Shown here piece after piece: positions 26,146-37,800 of a DNA stretch of 64,000 bases (position 1 is the stretch's first letter; the number at the start of each line of letters is the position of its first letter). The translations under genes were made by a program, and so were the position numbers. The notes beneath the pieces are model-generated. The model saw nothing but the letters and a program-made list of their open reading frames with translations. It was not told where the DNA came from and searched no databases. Origin of the DNA: Rhytidiadelphus loreus (lineage: Eukaryota; Streptophyta; Bryopsida; Hypnales; Hylocomiaceae); NCBI GenBank assembly GCA_947034895.1, contig OX344763.1, positions 55,799,025-55,863,024 on the forward strand, written 5' to 3'.

Positions 26146-27070
26146 AAACATGTTTGTGCAAGTTGCATTTATTTCTAAACTCATGCATTCAAAACAATAT
26201 GCACGTTCGGGTAGTCACTGTCTATGATTTTGTGTGTGAAACTAAAAATTGGGGCAACGTTCTTGCCTTGTACTTTAATGACTGTTCGAAGAAATATAAT
26301 GTCATGGAAATTAATGTAAAGAAAATGGTAAAACATGTTTGTGCAAGTTGCACTTATTTCTAAACTCATGCATTCAAAACAATATGCACGTTCGGGTAGT
26401 CACTGTCTATGATTTTGTGTGTGAAACTAAAAATTGGGGCAACGTTCTTGCCTTGTACTTTAATGACTGTTCAAAGGAATATAATGTCATGGAAATTCAG
26501 GTAAAGAAAATGGTAAAACATGTTTGTGCAAGTTGCATTTATTTCTAAACTCATGCATTCAAAACAATATGCACGTTCGGGTAGTCACTGTCTATGATTT
26601 TGTGTGTGAAACTAAAAATTGGGGCAACGTTCTTGCCTTGTACTTTAATGACTGTTCAAAGAAATATAATGTCATGGAAATTCACGTAAAGAAAATGGTA
26701 AAACATGTTTGTGCAAGTTGCATTTATTTCTAAACTCATGCATTCAAAACAATATGCACGTTCGGGTAGTCACTGTCTATGATTTTGTGTGTGAAACTAA
26801 AAATTGGGACAACGTTCTTGCCTTGTACTTTAATGACTGTCCAAAAAAATATACTGCGAAGAAAATTCATGTAAAGAAAATGGTAAAACATGTTTGTGCA
26901 AGTTGCATTTATTTCTAAACTCATGCATTCAAAACAATATGCACGTTCGGGTAGTCACTGTCTATGATTTTGTGTGTGAAACTAAAAATTGGGGCAACGT
27001 TCTTGCCTTGTACTTTAATGACTGTGCAAAGAAATATAATGTCATGGAAATTCACGTAAAGAAAATGGTA

Positions 27071-30000
27071 AAACATGTTTGTGCAAGTTGCATTTATTTC
27101 TAAACTCATGCATTCAAAACAATATGCACGTTCGGGTAGTCACTGTCTATGATTTTGTGTGTGAAACTAAAAATTGGGGCAACGTTCTTGCCTTGTACTT
27201 TAATGACTGTCCAAAAAAATATAATGCGAAGAAAATTCATGTAAAGAAAATGGTAAAACATGTTTGTGCAAGTTGCATTTATTTCTAAACTCATGCATTC
27301 AAAACAATATGCACGTTCGGGTAGTCACTGTCTATGATTTTGTGTGTGAAACTAAAAATTGGGGCAACGTTCTTGCCTTGTACTTTAATGACTGTTCAAA
27401 GAAATATAATGTCATGGAAATTCATGTAAAGAAAATGGTAAAACATGTTTGTGCAAGTTGCATTTATTTCTAAACTCATGCATTCAAAACAATATGCACG
27501 TTCGGGTAGTCACTGTCTATGATTTTGTGTGTGAAACTAAAAATTGGGGCAACGTTCTTGCCTTGTACTTTAATGACTGTTCCAAGAAATATAATGTCAT
27601 GGAAATTCATGTAAAGAAAATGGTAAAACATGTTTGTGCAAGTTGCATTTATTCCTAAACTCATGCATTCAAAACAATATGCACGTTCGGATAGTCACTG
27701 TCTATGATTTTGTGCGTGAAACTAAAAATCGGGGCAACGTTCTTGCCTTGTACTTTAATGACTATTCGAAAAAATATAATGTCATGGAAATTCATGTAAA
27801 GAAAATGGTAAAACATGTTTGTGCAAGTTGCATTTATTTCTAAACTCATGCATTCAAAACAATATGCACGTTCGGGTAGTCACTGTCTATGATTTTGTGT
27901 GTGAAACTAAAAATTGGGGCAACGTTCTTGCCTTGTACTTTAATGACTGTCCAAAGAAATATAATGCGAAGAAAATTCATGTAAAGAAAATGGTAAAACA
28001 TGTTTGTGCAAGTTGCATTTATTTCTAAACTCATGCATTCAAAACAATATGCACGTTCGGATAGTCACTGTCTATGATTTTGTACGTGAAACTAAAAATC
28101 GGGGCAACGTTCTTGCCTTGTACTTTAATGACTATTCAAAGGAATATAATGTCATGGAAATTAATGTAAAGAAAATGGTAAAACATGTTTGTGCAAGTTG
28201 CACTTATTTCTAAACTCATGCATTCAAAACAATATGCACGTTCGGGTAGTCACTGTCTATGATTTTGTGTGTGAAACTAAAAATTGGGACAACGTTCTTG
28301 CCTTGTACTTTAATGACTGTCCAAAAAAATATACTGCGAAGAAAATTCATGTAAAGAAAATGGTAAAACATGTTTGTGCAAGTTGCATTTATTTCTAAAC
28401 TCATGCATTCAAAACAATATGCACGTTCGGGTAGTCACTGTCTATGATTTTGTGTGTGAAACTAAAAATTGGGGCAACGTTCTTGCCTTGTACTTTAATG
28501 ACTGTTCAAAGAAATATAATGTCAGGGAAATTCACGTAAAGAAAATGGTAAAACATGTTTGTGCAAGTTGCATTTATTTCTAAACTCATGCATTCAAAAC
28601 AATATGCACGTTCGGGTAGTCACTGTCTATGATTTTGTGTGTGAAACTAAAAATTGGGGCAACGTTCTTGCCTTGTACTTTAATGACTGTCCAAAAAAAT
28701 ATAATGCGAAGAAAATTCATGTAAAGAAAATGGTAAAACATGTTTGTGCAAGTTGCATTTATTTCTAAACTCATGCATTCAAAACAATATGCACGTTCGG
28801 GTAGTCACTGTCTATGATTTTGTGTGTGAAACTAAAAATTGGGGCAACGTTCTTGCCTTGTACTTTAATGACTGTTCAAAGAAATATAATGTCATGGAAA
28901 TTCATGTAAAGAAAATGGTAAAACATGTTTGTGCAAGTTGCATTTATTTCTAAACTCATGCATTCAAAACAATATGCACGTTCGGGTAGTCACTGTCTAT
29001 GATTTTGTGTGTGAAACTAAAAATTGGGGCAACGTTCTTGCCTTGTACTTTAATGACTGTTCAAAGAAATATAATGTCATGGAAATTCATGTAAAGAAAA
29101 TGGTAAAACATGTTTGTGCAAGTTGCATTTATTCCTAAACTCATGCATTCAAAACAATATGCACGTTCGGATAGTCACTGTCTATGATTTTGTGCGTGAA
29201 ACTAAAAATCGGGGCAACGTTCTTGCCTTGTACTTTAATGACTATTCGAAAAAATATAATGTCATGGAAATTCATGTAAAGAAAATGGTAAAACATGTTT
29301 GTGCAAGTTGCATTTATTTCTAAACTCATGCATTCAAAACAATATGCACGTTCGGGTAGTCACTGTCTATGATTTTGTGTGTGAAACTAAAAATTGGGGC
29401 AACGTTCTTGCCTTGTACTTTAATGACTGTCCAAAAAAATATAATGCGAAGAAAATTCATGTAAAGAAAATGGTAAAACATGTTTGTGCAAGTTGCATTT
29501 ATTTCTAAACTCATGCATTCAAAACAATATGCACGTTCGGATAGTCACTGTCTATGATTTTGTACGTGAAACTAAAAATCGGGGCAACGTTCTTGCCTTG
29601 TACTTTAATGACTATTCAAAGGAATATAATGTCATGGAAATTAATGTAAAGAAAATGGTAAAACATGTTTGTGCAAGTTGCACTTATTTCTAAACTCATG
29701 CATTCAAAACAATATGCACGTTCGGGTAGTCACTGTCTATGATTTTGTGTGTGAAACTAAAAATTGGGACAACGTTCTTGCCTTGTACTTTAATGACTGT
29801 CCAAAAAAATATACTGCGAAGAAAATTCATGTAAAGAAAATGGTAAAACATGTTTGTGCAAGTTGCATTTATTTCTAAACTCATGCATTCAAAACAATAT
29901 GCACGTTCGGGTAGTCACTGTCTATGATTTTGTGTGTGAAACTAAAAATTGGGGCAACGTTCTTGCCTTGTACTTTAATGACTGTTCAAAGAAATATAAT

Positions 30001-31140
30001 GTCAGGGAAATTCACGTAAAGAAAATGGTAAAACATGTTTGTGCAAGTTGCATTTATTTCTAAACTCATGCATTCAAAACAATATGCACGTTCGGGTAGT
30101 CACTGTCTATGATTTTGTGTGTGAAACTAAAAATTGGGGCAACGTTCTTGCCTTGTACTTTAATGACTGTCCAAAAAAATATAATGCGAAAAAAATTCAT
30201 GTAAAGAAAATGGTAAAACATGTTTGTGCAAGTTGCATTTATTTCTAAACTCATGCATTCAAAACAATATGCACGTTCGGGTAGTCACTGTCTATGATTT
30301 TGTGTGTGAAACTAAAAATTGGGGCAACGTTCTTGCCTTGTACTTTAATGACTGTTCAAAGAAATATAATGTCATGGAAATTCATGTAAAGAAAATGGTA
30401 AAACATGTTTGTGCAAGTTGCATTTATTTCTAAACTCATGCATTCAAAACAATATGCACGTTCGGGTAGTCACTGTCTATGATTTTGTGTGTGAAACTAA
30501 AAATTGGGGCAACGTTCTTGCCTTGTACTTTAATGACTGTTCAAAGAAATATAATGTCATGGAAATTCATGTAAAGAAAATGGTAAAACATGTTTGTGCA
30601 AGTTGCATTTATTCCTAAACTCATGCATTCAAAACAATATGCACGTTCGGATAGTCACTGTCTATGATTTTGTGCGTGAAACTAAAAATCGGGGCAACGT
30701 TCTTGCCTTGTACTTTAATGACTATTCAAAAAAATATAATGTCATGGAAATTCATGTAAAGAAAATGGTAAAACATGTTTGTGCAAGTTGCATTTATTTC
30801 TAAACTCATGCATTCAAAACAATATGCACGTTCGGGTAGTCACTGTCTATGATTTTGTGTGTGAAACTAAAAATTGGGGCAACGTTCTTGCCTTGTACTT
30901 TAATGACTGTCCAAAAAAATATAATGCGAAGAAAATTCATGTAAAGAAAATGGTAAAACATGTTTGTGCAAGTTGCATTTATTTCTAAACTCATGCATTC
31001 AAAACAATATGCACGTTCGGATAGTCACTGTCTATGATTTTGTACGTAAAACTAAAAATCGGGGCAACGTTCTTGCCTTGTACTTTAATGACTATTCAAA
31101 GGAATATAATGTCATGGAAATTAATGTAAAGAAAATGGTA
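27071..31140. repeat. 1,480-bp (8-mer) HOR, 2.75 copies
   Basis: Units start at about 27,071, 28,551 and 30,031; the third has six monomers. The order is P, C, C ending TTATTCC, R, P, R with ATTAATG, T, C with GTCAGGGAAATTC. Private changes confirm recent duplication. TTTTGTACGTG occurs at about 28,079 and 29,559, and the third copy has TTTTGTACGTAAAAC, so it gained one more change. GTCAGGG occurs at 28,521 and 30,001. ATTCGAAAAAATAT in the R copy is in units 1 and 2 but not 3. Confidence 0.88.
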
Positions 31141-34100
31141 AAACATGTTTGTGCAAGTTGCACTTATTTCTAAACTCATGCATTCAAAACAATATGCACG
31201 TTCGGGTAGTCACTGTCTATGATTTTGTGTGTGAAACTAAAAATTGGGGCAACGTTCTTGCCTTGTACTTTAATGACTGTTCGAAGAAATATAATGTCAT
31301 GGAAATTCATGTAAAGAAAATGGTAAAACATGTTTGTGCAAGTTGCATTTATTTCTAAACTCATGAATTCAAAACAATATGCACGTTCGGGTAGTCAGTT
31401 TGAATGATTTTGTGCATGAAACTAAAAATTAGGGCAATGTTCCTGCCTTGTACTTTAATGACTGTCCAAAAAAATATAATGCGAAGAAAATTCATGTAAA
31501 GAAAATGGTAAAACATGTTTGTGCAAGTTGCATTTATTTCTAAACTCATGCATTCAAAACAATATGCACGTTCGGGTAGTCACTGTCTATGATTTTGTGT
31601 GTGAAACTAAAAATTGGGGCAACGTTCTTGCCTTGTACTTTAATGACTGTTCAAAGGAATATAATGTCATGGAAATTCATGTAAAGAAAATGGTAAAACA
31701 TGTTTGTGCAAGTTGCATTTATTTCTAAACTCATGCATTCAAAACAATATGCACGTTCGGGTAGTCACTGTCTATGATTTTGTGTGTGAAACTAAAAATT
31801 GGGGCAACGTTCTTGCCTTGTACTTTAATGACTGTCCAAAAAAATATAATGCGAAGAAAATTCATGTAAAGAAAATGGTAAAACATGTTTGTGCAAGTTG
31901 CATTTATTTCTAAACTCATGCATTCAAAACAATATGCACGTTCGGATAGTCACTGTCTATGATTTTGTGCGTGAAACTGAAAATCGGGGCAACGTTCTTG
32001 CCTTGTACTTTAATGACTATTCAAAGGAATATAATGTCATGGAAATTAATGTAAAGAAAATGGTAAAACATGTTTGTGCAAGTTGCACTTATTTCTAAAC
32101 TCATGCATTCAAAACAATATGCACGTTCGGGTAGTCACTGTCTATGATTTTGTGTGTGAAACTAAAAATTGGGGCAACGTTCTTGCCTTGTACTTTAATG
32201 ACTGTCCAAAAAAATATAATGCGAAGAAAATTCATGTAAAGAAAATGGTAAAACATGTTTGTGCAAGTTGCATTTATTTCTAAACTCATGCATTCAAAAC
32301 AATATGCACGTTCGGGTAGTCACTGTCTATGATTTTGTGTGTGAAACTAAAAATTGGGGCAACGTTCTTGCCTTGTACTTTAATGACTGTTCGAAGAAAT
32401 ATAATGTCATGGAAATTCATGTAAAGAAAATGGTAAAACATGTTTGTGCAAGTTGCATTTATTTCTAAACTCATGAATTCAAAACAATATGCACGTTCGG
32501 GTAGTCAGTTTGAATGATTTTGTGCATGAAACTAAAAATTAGGGCAATGTTCCTGCCTTGTACTTTAATGACTGTCCAAAAAAATATAATGCGAAGAAAA
32601 TTCATGTAAAGAAAATGGTAAAACATGTTTGTGCAAGTTGCATTTATTTCTAAACTCATGCATTCAAAACAATATGCACGTTCGGGTAGTCACTGTCTAT
32701 GATTTTGTGTGTGAAACTAAAAATTGGGGCAACGTTCTTGCCTTGTACTTTAATGACTGTTCAAAGGAATATAATGTCATGGAAATTCATGTAAAGAAAA
32801 TGGTAAAACATGTTTGTGCAAGTTGCATTTATTTCTAAACTCATGCATTCAAAACAATATGCACGTTCGGGTAGTCACTGTCTATGATTTTGTGTGTGAA
32901 ACTAAAAATTGGGGCAACGTTCTTGCCTTGTACTTTAATGACTGTCCAAAAAAATATAATGCGAAGAAAATTCATGTAAAGAAAATGGTAAAACATGTTT
33001 GTGCAAGTTGCATTTATTTCTAAACTCATGCATTCAAAACAATATGCACGTTCGGGTAGTCACTGTCTATGATTTTGTGTGTGAAACTAAAAATTGGGGC
33101 AACGTTCTTGCCTTGTACTTTAATGACTGTTCGAAGAAATATAATGTCATGGAAATTCATGTAAAGAAAATGGTAAAACATGTTTGTGCAAGTTGCATTT
33201 ATTTCTAAACTCATGAATTCAAAACAATATGCACGTTCGGGTAGTCAGTTTGAATGATTTTGTGCATGAAACTAAAAATTAGGGCAATGTTCCTGCCTTG
33301 TACTTTAATGACTGTCCAAAAAAATATAATGCGAAGAAAATTCATGTAAAGAAAATGGTAAAACATGTTTGTGCAAGTTGCATTTATTTCTAAACTCATG
33401 CATTCAAAACAATATGCACGTTCGGGTAGTCACTGTCTATGATTTTGTGTGTGAAACTAAAAATTGGGGCAACGTTCTTGCCTTGTACTTTAATGACTGT
33501 TCGAAGAAATATAATGTCATGGAAATTCATGTAAAGAAAATGGTAAAACATGTTTGTGCAAGTTGCATTTATTTCTAAACTCATGAATTCAAAACAATAT
33601 GCACGTTCGGGTAGTCAGTTTGAATGATTTTGTGCATGAAACTAAAAATTAGGGCAATGTTCCTGCCTTGTACTTTAATGACTGTCCAAAAAAATATAAT
33701 GCGAAGAAAATTCATGTAAAGAAAATGGTAAAACATGTTTGTGCAAGTTGCATTTATTTCTAAACTCATGCATTCAAAACAATATGCACGTTCGGGTAGT
33801 CACTGTCTATGATTTTGTGTGTGAAACTAAAAATTGGGACAACGTTCTTGCCTTGTACTTTAATGACTGTCCAAAAAAATATACTGCGAAGAAAATTCAT
33901 GTAAAGAAAATGGTAAAACATGTTTGTGCAAGTTGCATTTATTTCTAAACTCATGCATTCAAAACAATATGCACGTTCGGGTAGTCACTGTCTATGATTT
34001 TGTGTGTGAAACTAAAAATTGGGGCAACGTTCTTGCCTTGTACTTTAATGACTGTTCAAAGAAATATAATGTCATGGAAATTCATGTAAAGAAAATGGTA

Positions 34101-34282
34101 AAACATGTTTGTGCAAGTTGCATTTATTCCTAAACTCATGCATTCAAAACAATATGCACGTTCGGATAGTCACTGTCTATGATTTTGTGCGTGAAACTGA
34201 AAATCGGGGCAACGTTCTTGCCTTGTACTTTAATGACTGTTCAAAGAAATATAATGTCATGGAAATTCATGTAAAGAAAATA
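31141..34282. repeat. Block L5: G-containing end of the left domain
   Basis: The four-monomer string C-G-C-P at 31,141-31,880 recurs at 32,251-32,990, 1,110 bp (6 monomers) later. C-G pairs then follow as 370-bp dimers at 32,991 and 33,361. The block ends with one T (33,731), one C ending TTATTCC, and the R-like hybrid that carries the domain boundary. GTGAAACTGAAAATCGG is shared by the R monomers at 31,881 and 34,101, tying the boundary monomer to this block. Confidence 0.8.
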
Positions 34283-34285
34283 GTA
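34101..34285. repeat. Boundary monomer between left and right domains
   Basis: The 5' two thirds is a left-domain R copy (TTCGGATAG, GTGCGTG, CTGAAAATCGG, last diagnostic base C34205). The 3' end has AAAATAGTAAAAC (A34282), the D signature that precedes A monomers throughout the right domain. The next monomer is a full class A copy. The two HOR domains are therefore joined within 77 bp, in register, with no inserted sequence. Confidence 0.85.
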
Positions 34286-34470
34286 AAACATGTTTGTGCA
34301 AGTTGCATTTATTTCTAAACTCATGCATTGAAAACTATATGCACGTTTGGGTGGTCACTTTGAATGATTTTGTGCGTGAAACTAAAAATTGGGGCAATGT
34401 TCCTGCCTTGAACTTTAATGACTGTCCAAAAAAATATAATGTCAAGAGAATTCACGTAAAGAAAATGGTA
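34286..34470. repeat. Class A monomer (exemplar), right domain only
   Basis: This is the most divergent class in the window. Its signature is GCATTGAAAACTATATG, TTTGGGTGGTCACTTTG, GTGCGTGAAAC, CAATGTTCCTGCCTTGAAC, CCAAAAAAATATAATGTC, AAGAGAATTCACG (adding a GAATTC site) and often CATATATTCC. The first copy is here and about 35 whole, partial or hybrid copies follow to the window end. Between about 42 and 53 kb they lie at alternating 3- and 4-monomer spacings, giving the 7-mer HOR. A and G share GAATG in the middle and the AATGTTCCTGCC patch, although they occupy different domains. Confidence 0.93.
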
Positions 34471-34655
34471 AAACATGTTTGTGCAAGTTGCATATATTCC
34501 TAAACTCATGCATTCAAAACAATATGCACGTTCGGATAGTTACTGTCTATGAATTTGTGTGTGAAACTAAAAATTGGGGCAACGTTCTTGCCTTGTACTT
34601 TAATGACTGATCAAAGAAATATAATGTCATGGAAATTCATGTAAAGAAAATGGTA
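34471..34655. repeat. Class B monomer (exemplar), TGATCA-bearing, right domain only
   Basis: The marker is GACTGATCAAAG (TGATCA at 34,608-34,613) where other classes have GACTGTTC or GACTGTCC. Most copies also have TTCGGATAG and GGAGCAACG. I find 21 copies, with TGATCA near 34,608, 35,162, 35,532, 35,902, 37,012, 37,937, 38,492, 39,972, 42,192, 43,487, 44,782, 45,522, 47,557, 49,777, 51,072, 52,367, 53,107, 54,032, 55,697, 56,067 and 62,171. B usually directly follows an A monomer, so A-B is the core of the right-domain HOR. Confidence 0.92.
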
Positions 34656-35580
34656 AAACATGTTTGTGCAAGTTGCACTTATTTCTAAACTCATGCATTC
34701 AAAACAATATGCACGTTCGGGTAGTCACTGTCTATGATTTTGTGTGTGAAACTAAAAATTGGGGCAACGTTCTTGCCTTGTACTTTAATGACTGTTCGAA
34801 GAAATATAATGTCATGGAAATTCACGTAGAGAAAATAGTAAAACATGTTTGTGCAAGTTGCATTCATTTCTAAACTCATGCATTCAAAACAATATGCACG
34901 TTCGGGTAGTCACTCTCTATGATTTTGTGTGTGAAACTAAAAATTGGGGCAACGTTCTTGCCTTGTACTTTAATGACTGTCCAAAAAAATATAATGTCAA
35001 GAGAATTCACGTAAAGAAAATGGTAAAACATGTTTGTGCAAGTTGCATATATTCCTAAACTCATGCATTCAAAACAATATGCACGTTCGGATAGTCACTG
35101 TCTATGATTTTGTGTGTGAAACTAAAAATTGGAGCAACGTTCTTGCCTTGTACTTTAATGACTGATCAAAGAAATATAATGTCATGGAAATTCACGTAGA
35201 GAAAATAGTAAAACATGTTTGTGCAAGTTGCATTCATTTCTAAACTCATGCATTCAAAACAATATGCACGTTCGGGTAGTCACTGTCTATGATTTTGTGT
35301 GTGAAACTAAAAATTGGGGCAACGTTCTTGCCTTGTACTTTAATGACTGTCCAAAAAAATATACTGCGAAGAAAATTCATGTAAAGAAAATGGTAAAACA
35401 TGTTTGTGCAAGTTGCATTTATTTCTAAACTCATGCATTCAAAACAATATGCACGTTCGGGTAGTCACTGTCTATGATTTTGTGTGTGAAACTGAAAATT
35501 GGAGCAACGTTCTTGCCTTGTACTTTAATGACTGATCAAAGAAATATAATGTCATGGAAATTCATGTAAAGAAAATAGTA

Positions 35581-37800
35581 AAACATGTTTGTGCAAGTTG
35601 CATTTATTTCTAAACTCATGCATTGAAAACTATATGCACGTTTGGGTGGTCACTTTGAATGATTTTGTGCGTGAAACTAAAAATTGGGGCAATGTTCCTG
35701 CCTTGAACTTTAATGACTGTCCAAAAAAATATAATGTCAAGAGAATTCACGTAAAGAAAATGGTAAAACATGTTTGTGCAAGTTGCATATATTCCTAAAC
35801 TCATGCATTCAAAACAATATGCACGTTCGGATAGTTACTGTCTATGAATTTGTGTGTGAAACTAAAAATTGGGGCAACGTTCTTGCCTTGTACTTTAATG
35901 ACTGATCAAAGAAATATAATGTCATGGAAATTCATGTAAAGAAAATGGTAAAACATGTTTGTGCAAGTTGCACTTATTTCTAAACTCATGCATTCAAAAC
36001 AATATGCACGTTCGGGTAGTCACTGTCTATGATTTTGTGTGTGAAACTAAAAATTGGGGCAACGTTCTTGCCTTGTACTTTAATGACTGTTCGAAGAAAT
36101 ATAATGTCATGGAAATTCATGTAAAGAAAATGGTAAAACATGTTTGTGCAAGTTGCATTTATTTCTAAACTCATACATTCAAAACAATATGCACGTTCGG
36201 GTAGTCACTATCTATGATTTTGTGGTTGAAACTAAAAATTGGGGCAACGTTCTTGCCTTGTACTTTAATGACTGTTCGAAGAAATATAATGTCATGGAAA
36301 TTCATGTAAAGAAAATGGTAAAACGTGTTTGTGCAAGTTGCATTTATTTCTAAACTCATGCATTCAAAACAATATGCACGTTCGGGTAGTCACTGTCTAT
36401 GATTTTGTGTGTGAAACTAAAAATTGGGGCAACGTTCTTGCCTTGTACTTTAATGACTGTTCGAAGAAATATAATGTCATGGAAATTCATGTAAAGAAAA
36501 TGGTAAAACATGTTTGTGCAAGTTGCATTTATTTCTAAACTCATGCATTCAAAACAATATGCACGTTCGGGTAGTCACTGTCTATGATTTTGTGTGTGAA
36601 ACTAAAAATTGGGGCAACGTTCTTGCCTTATACTTTAATGACCATTCCAAAAAATATAATGTCATGGAAATTCATGTAAAGAAAATAGTAAAACATGTTT
36701 GTGCAAGTTGCATTTATTTCTAAACTCATGCATTGAAAACTATATGCACGTTTGGGTGGTCACTTTGAATGATTTTGTGCGTGAAACTAAAAATTGGGGC
36801 AATGTTCCTGCCTTGAACTTTAATGACTGTCCAAAAAAATATAATGTCAAGAGAATTCACGTAAAGAAAATGGTAAAACATGTTTGTGCAAGTTGCATAT
36901 ATTCCTAAACTCATGCATTCAAAACAATATGCACGTTCGGATAGTTACTGTCTATGAATTTGTGTGTGAAACTAAAAATTGGGGCAACGTTCTTGCCTTG
37001 TACTTTAATGACTGATCAAAGAAATATAATGTCATGGAAATTCATGTAAAGAAAATGGTAAAACATGTTTGTGCAAGTTGCACTTATTTCTAAACTCATG
37101 CATTCAAAACAATATGCACGTTCGGGTAGTCACTGTCTATGATTTTGTGTGTGAAACTAAAAATTGGGGCAACGTTCTTGCCTTGTACTTTAATGACTGT
37201 TCGAAGAAATATAATGTCATGGAAATTCATGTAAAGAAAATGGTAAAACATGTTTGTGCAAGTTGCATTTATTTCTAAACTCATACATTCAAAACAATAT
37301 GCACGTTCGGGTAGTCACTATCTATGATTTTGTGTGTGAAACTAAAAATTGGGGCAACGTTCTTGCCTTGTACTTTAATGACTGTTCGAAGAAATATAAT
37401 GTCATGGAAATTCATGTAAAGAAAATGGTAAAACGTGTTTGTGCAAGTTGCATTTATTTCTAAACTCATGCATTCAAAACAATATGCACGTTCGGGTAGT
37501 CACTGTCTATGATTTTGTGTGTGAAACTAAAAATTGGGGCAACGTTCTTGCCTTGTACTTTAATGACTGTTCGAAGAAATATAATGTCATGGAAATTCAT
37601 GTAAAGAAAATGGTAAAACGTGTTTGTGCAAGTTGCATTTATTTCTAAATTCATGCATTCAAAACAATATGCACGTTCGGGTAGTCACTGTCTATGATTT
37701 TGTGTGTGAAACTAAAAATTGGGGCAACGTTCTTGCCTTGTACTTTAATGACTGTCCAAAAAAATATAATGTCAAGAGAATTCATGTAAAGAAAATGGTA
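35581..37800. repeat. 1,110-bp (6-mer) tandem duplication
   Basis: Two units start at 35,581 and 36,691 with the order A, B with GAATTTG, C, C with TCATACATTC and CACTATC, C, then D in the first and A-like in the second. TCATACATTC at 36,171 and 37,281 and AAACGTGTTT at 36,321 and 37,431 are exactly 1,110 bp apart. The first unit has a private TTTTGTGGTTGAAAC at about 36,219 that is absent from the second. Confidence 0.8.

Larger units (their letters stand above)
23186..31140. repeat. Block L4: G-free, left domain
   Basis: The block holds two different 8-mer HOR loci. The first is a duplication at 23,186-26,145 and the second a 2.75-copy array at 27,071-31,140. Between them (26,331-27,070) are an ATTCAGG C copy, a TTCACG C copy, a T copy and a C copy with the private GACTGTGCAAAG (about 27,021). 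No G monomer is present. T monomers and TTCACG C copies link it to L2. Confidence 0.8.
1..34282. repeat. Left domain of the array (classes C, P, G, T, R, Q)
   Basis: This stretch has no A, B or E monomer. It is built from C, P, R (TTCGGATAG with AATCGGGG), Q (TTCAGGTAG) and, in alternating blocks, G or T. The recurrent order around R is C, C ending TTATTCC, R, then Q or P. The domain ends inside the monomer at 34,101-34,285. That monomer still has the R signature at its 5' side (last left-type base C34205) but AAAATAG (A34282) at its 3' side. Confidence 0.9.

Noticed and set aside
34608..34613. TGATCA in class B and GAATTC in classes A and G as functional protein sites
   Set aside because: They are 6-bp palindromes created by class-defining substitutions. 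They are useful as restriction markers, but nothing indicates function.
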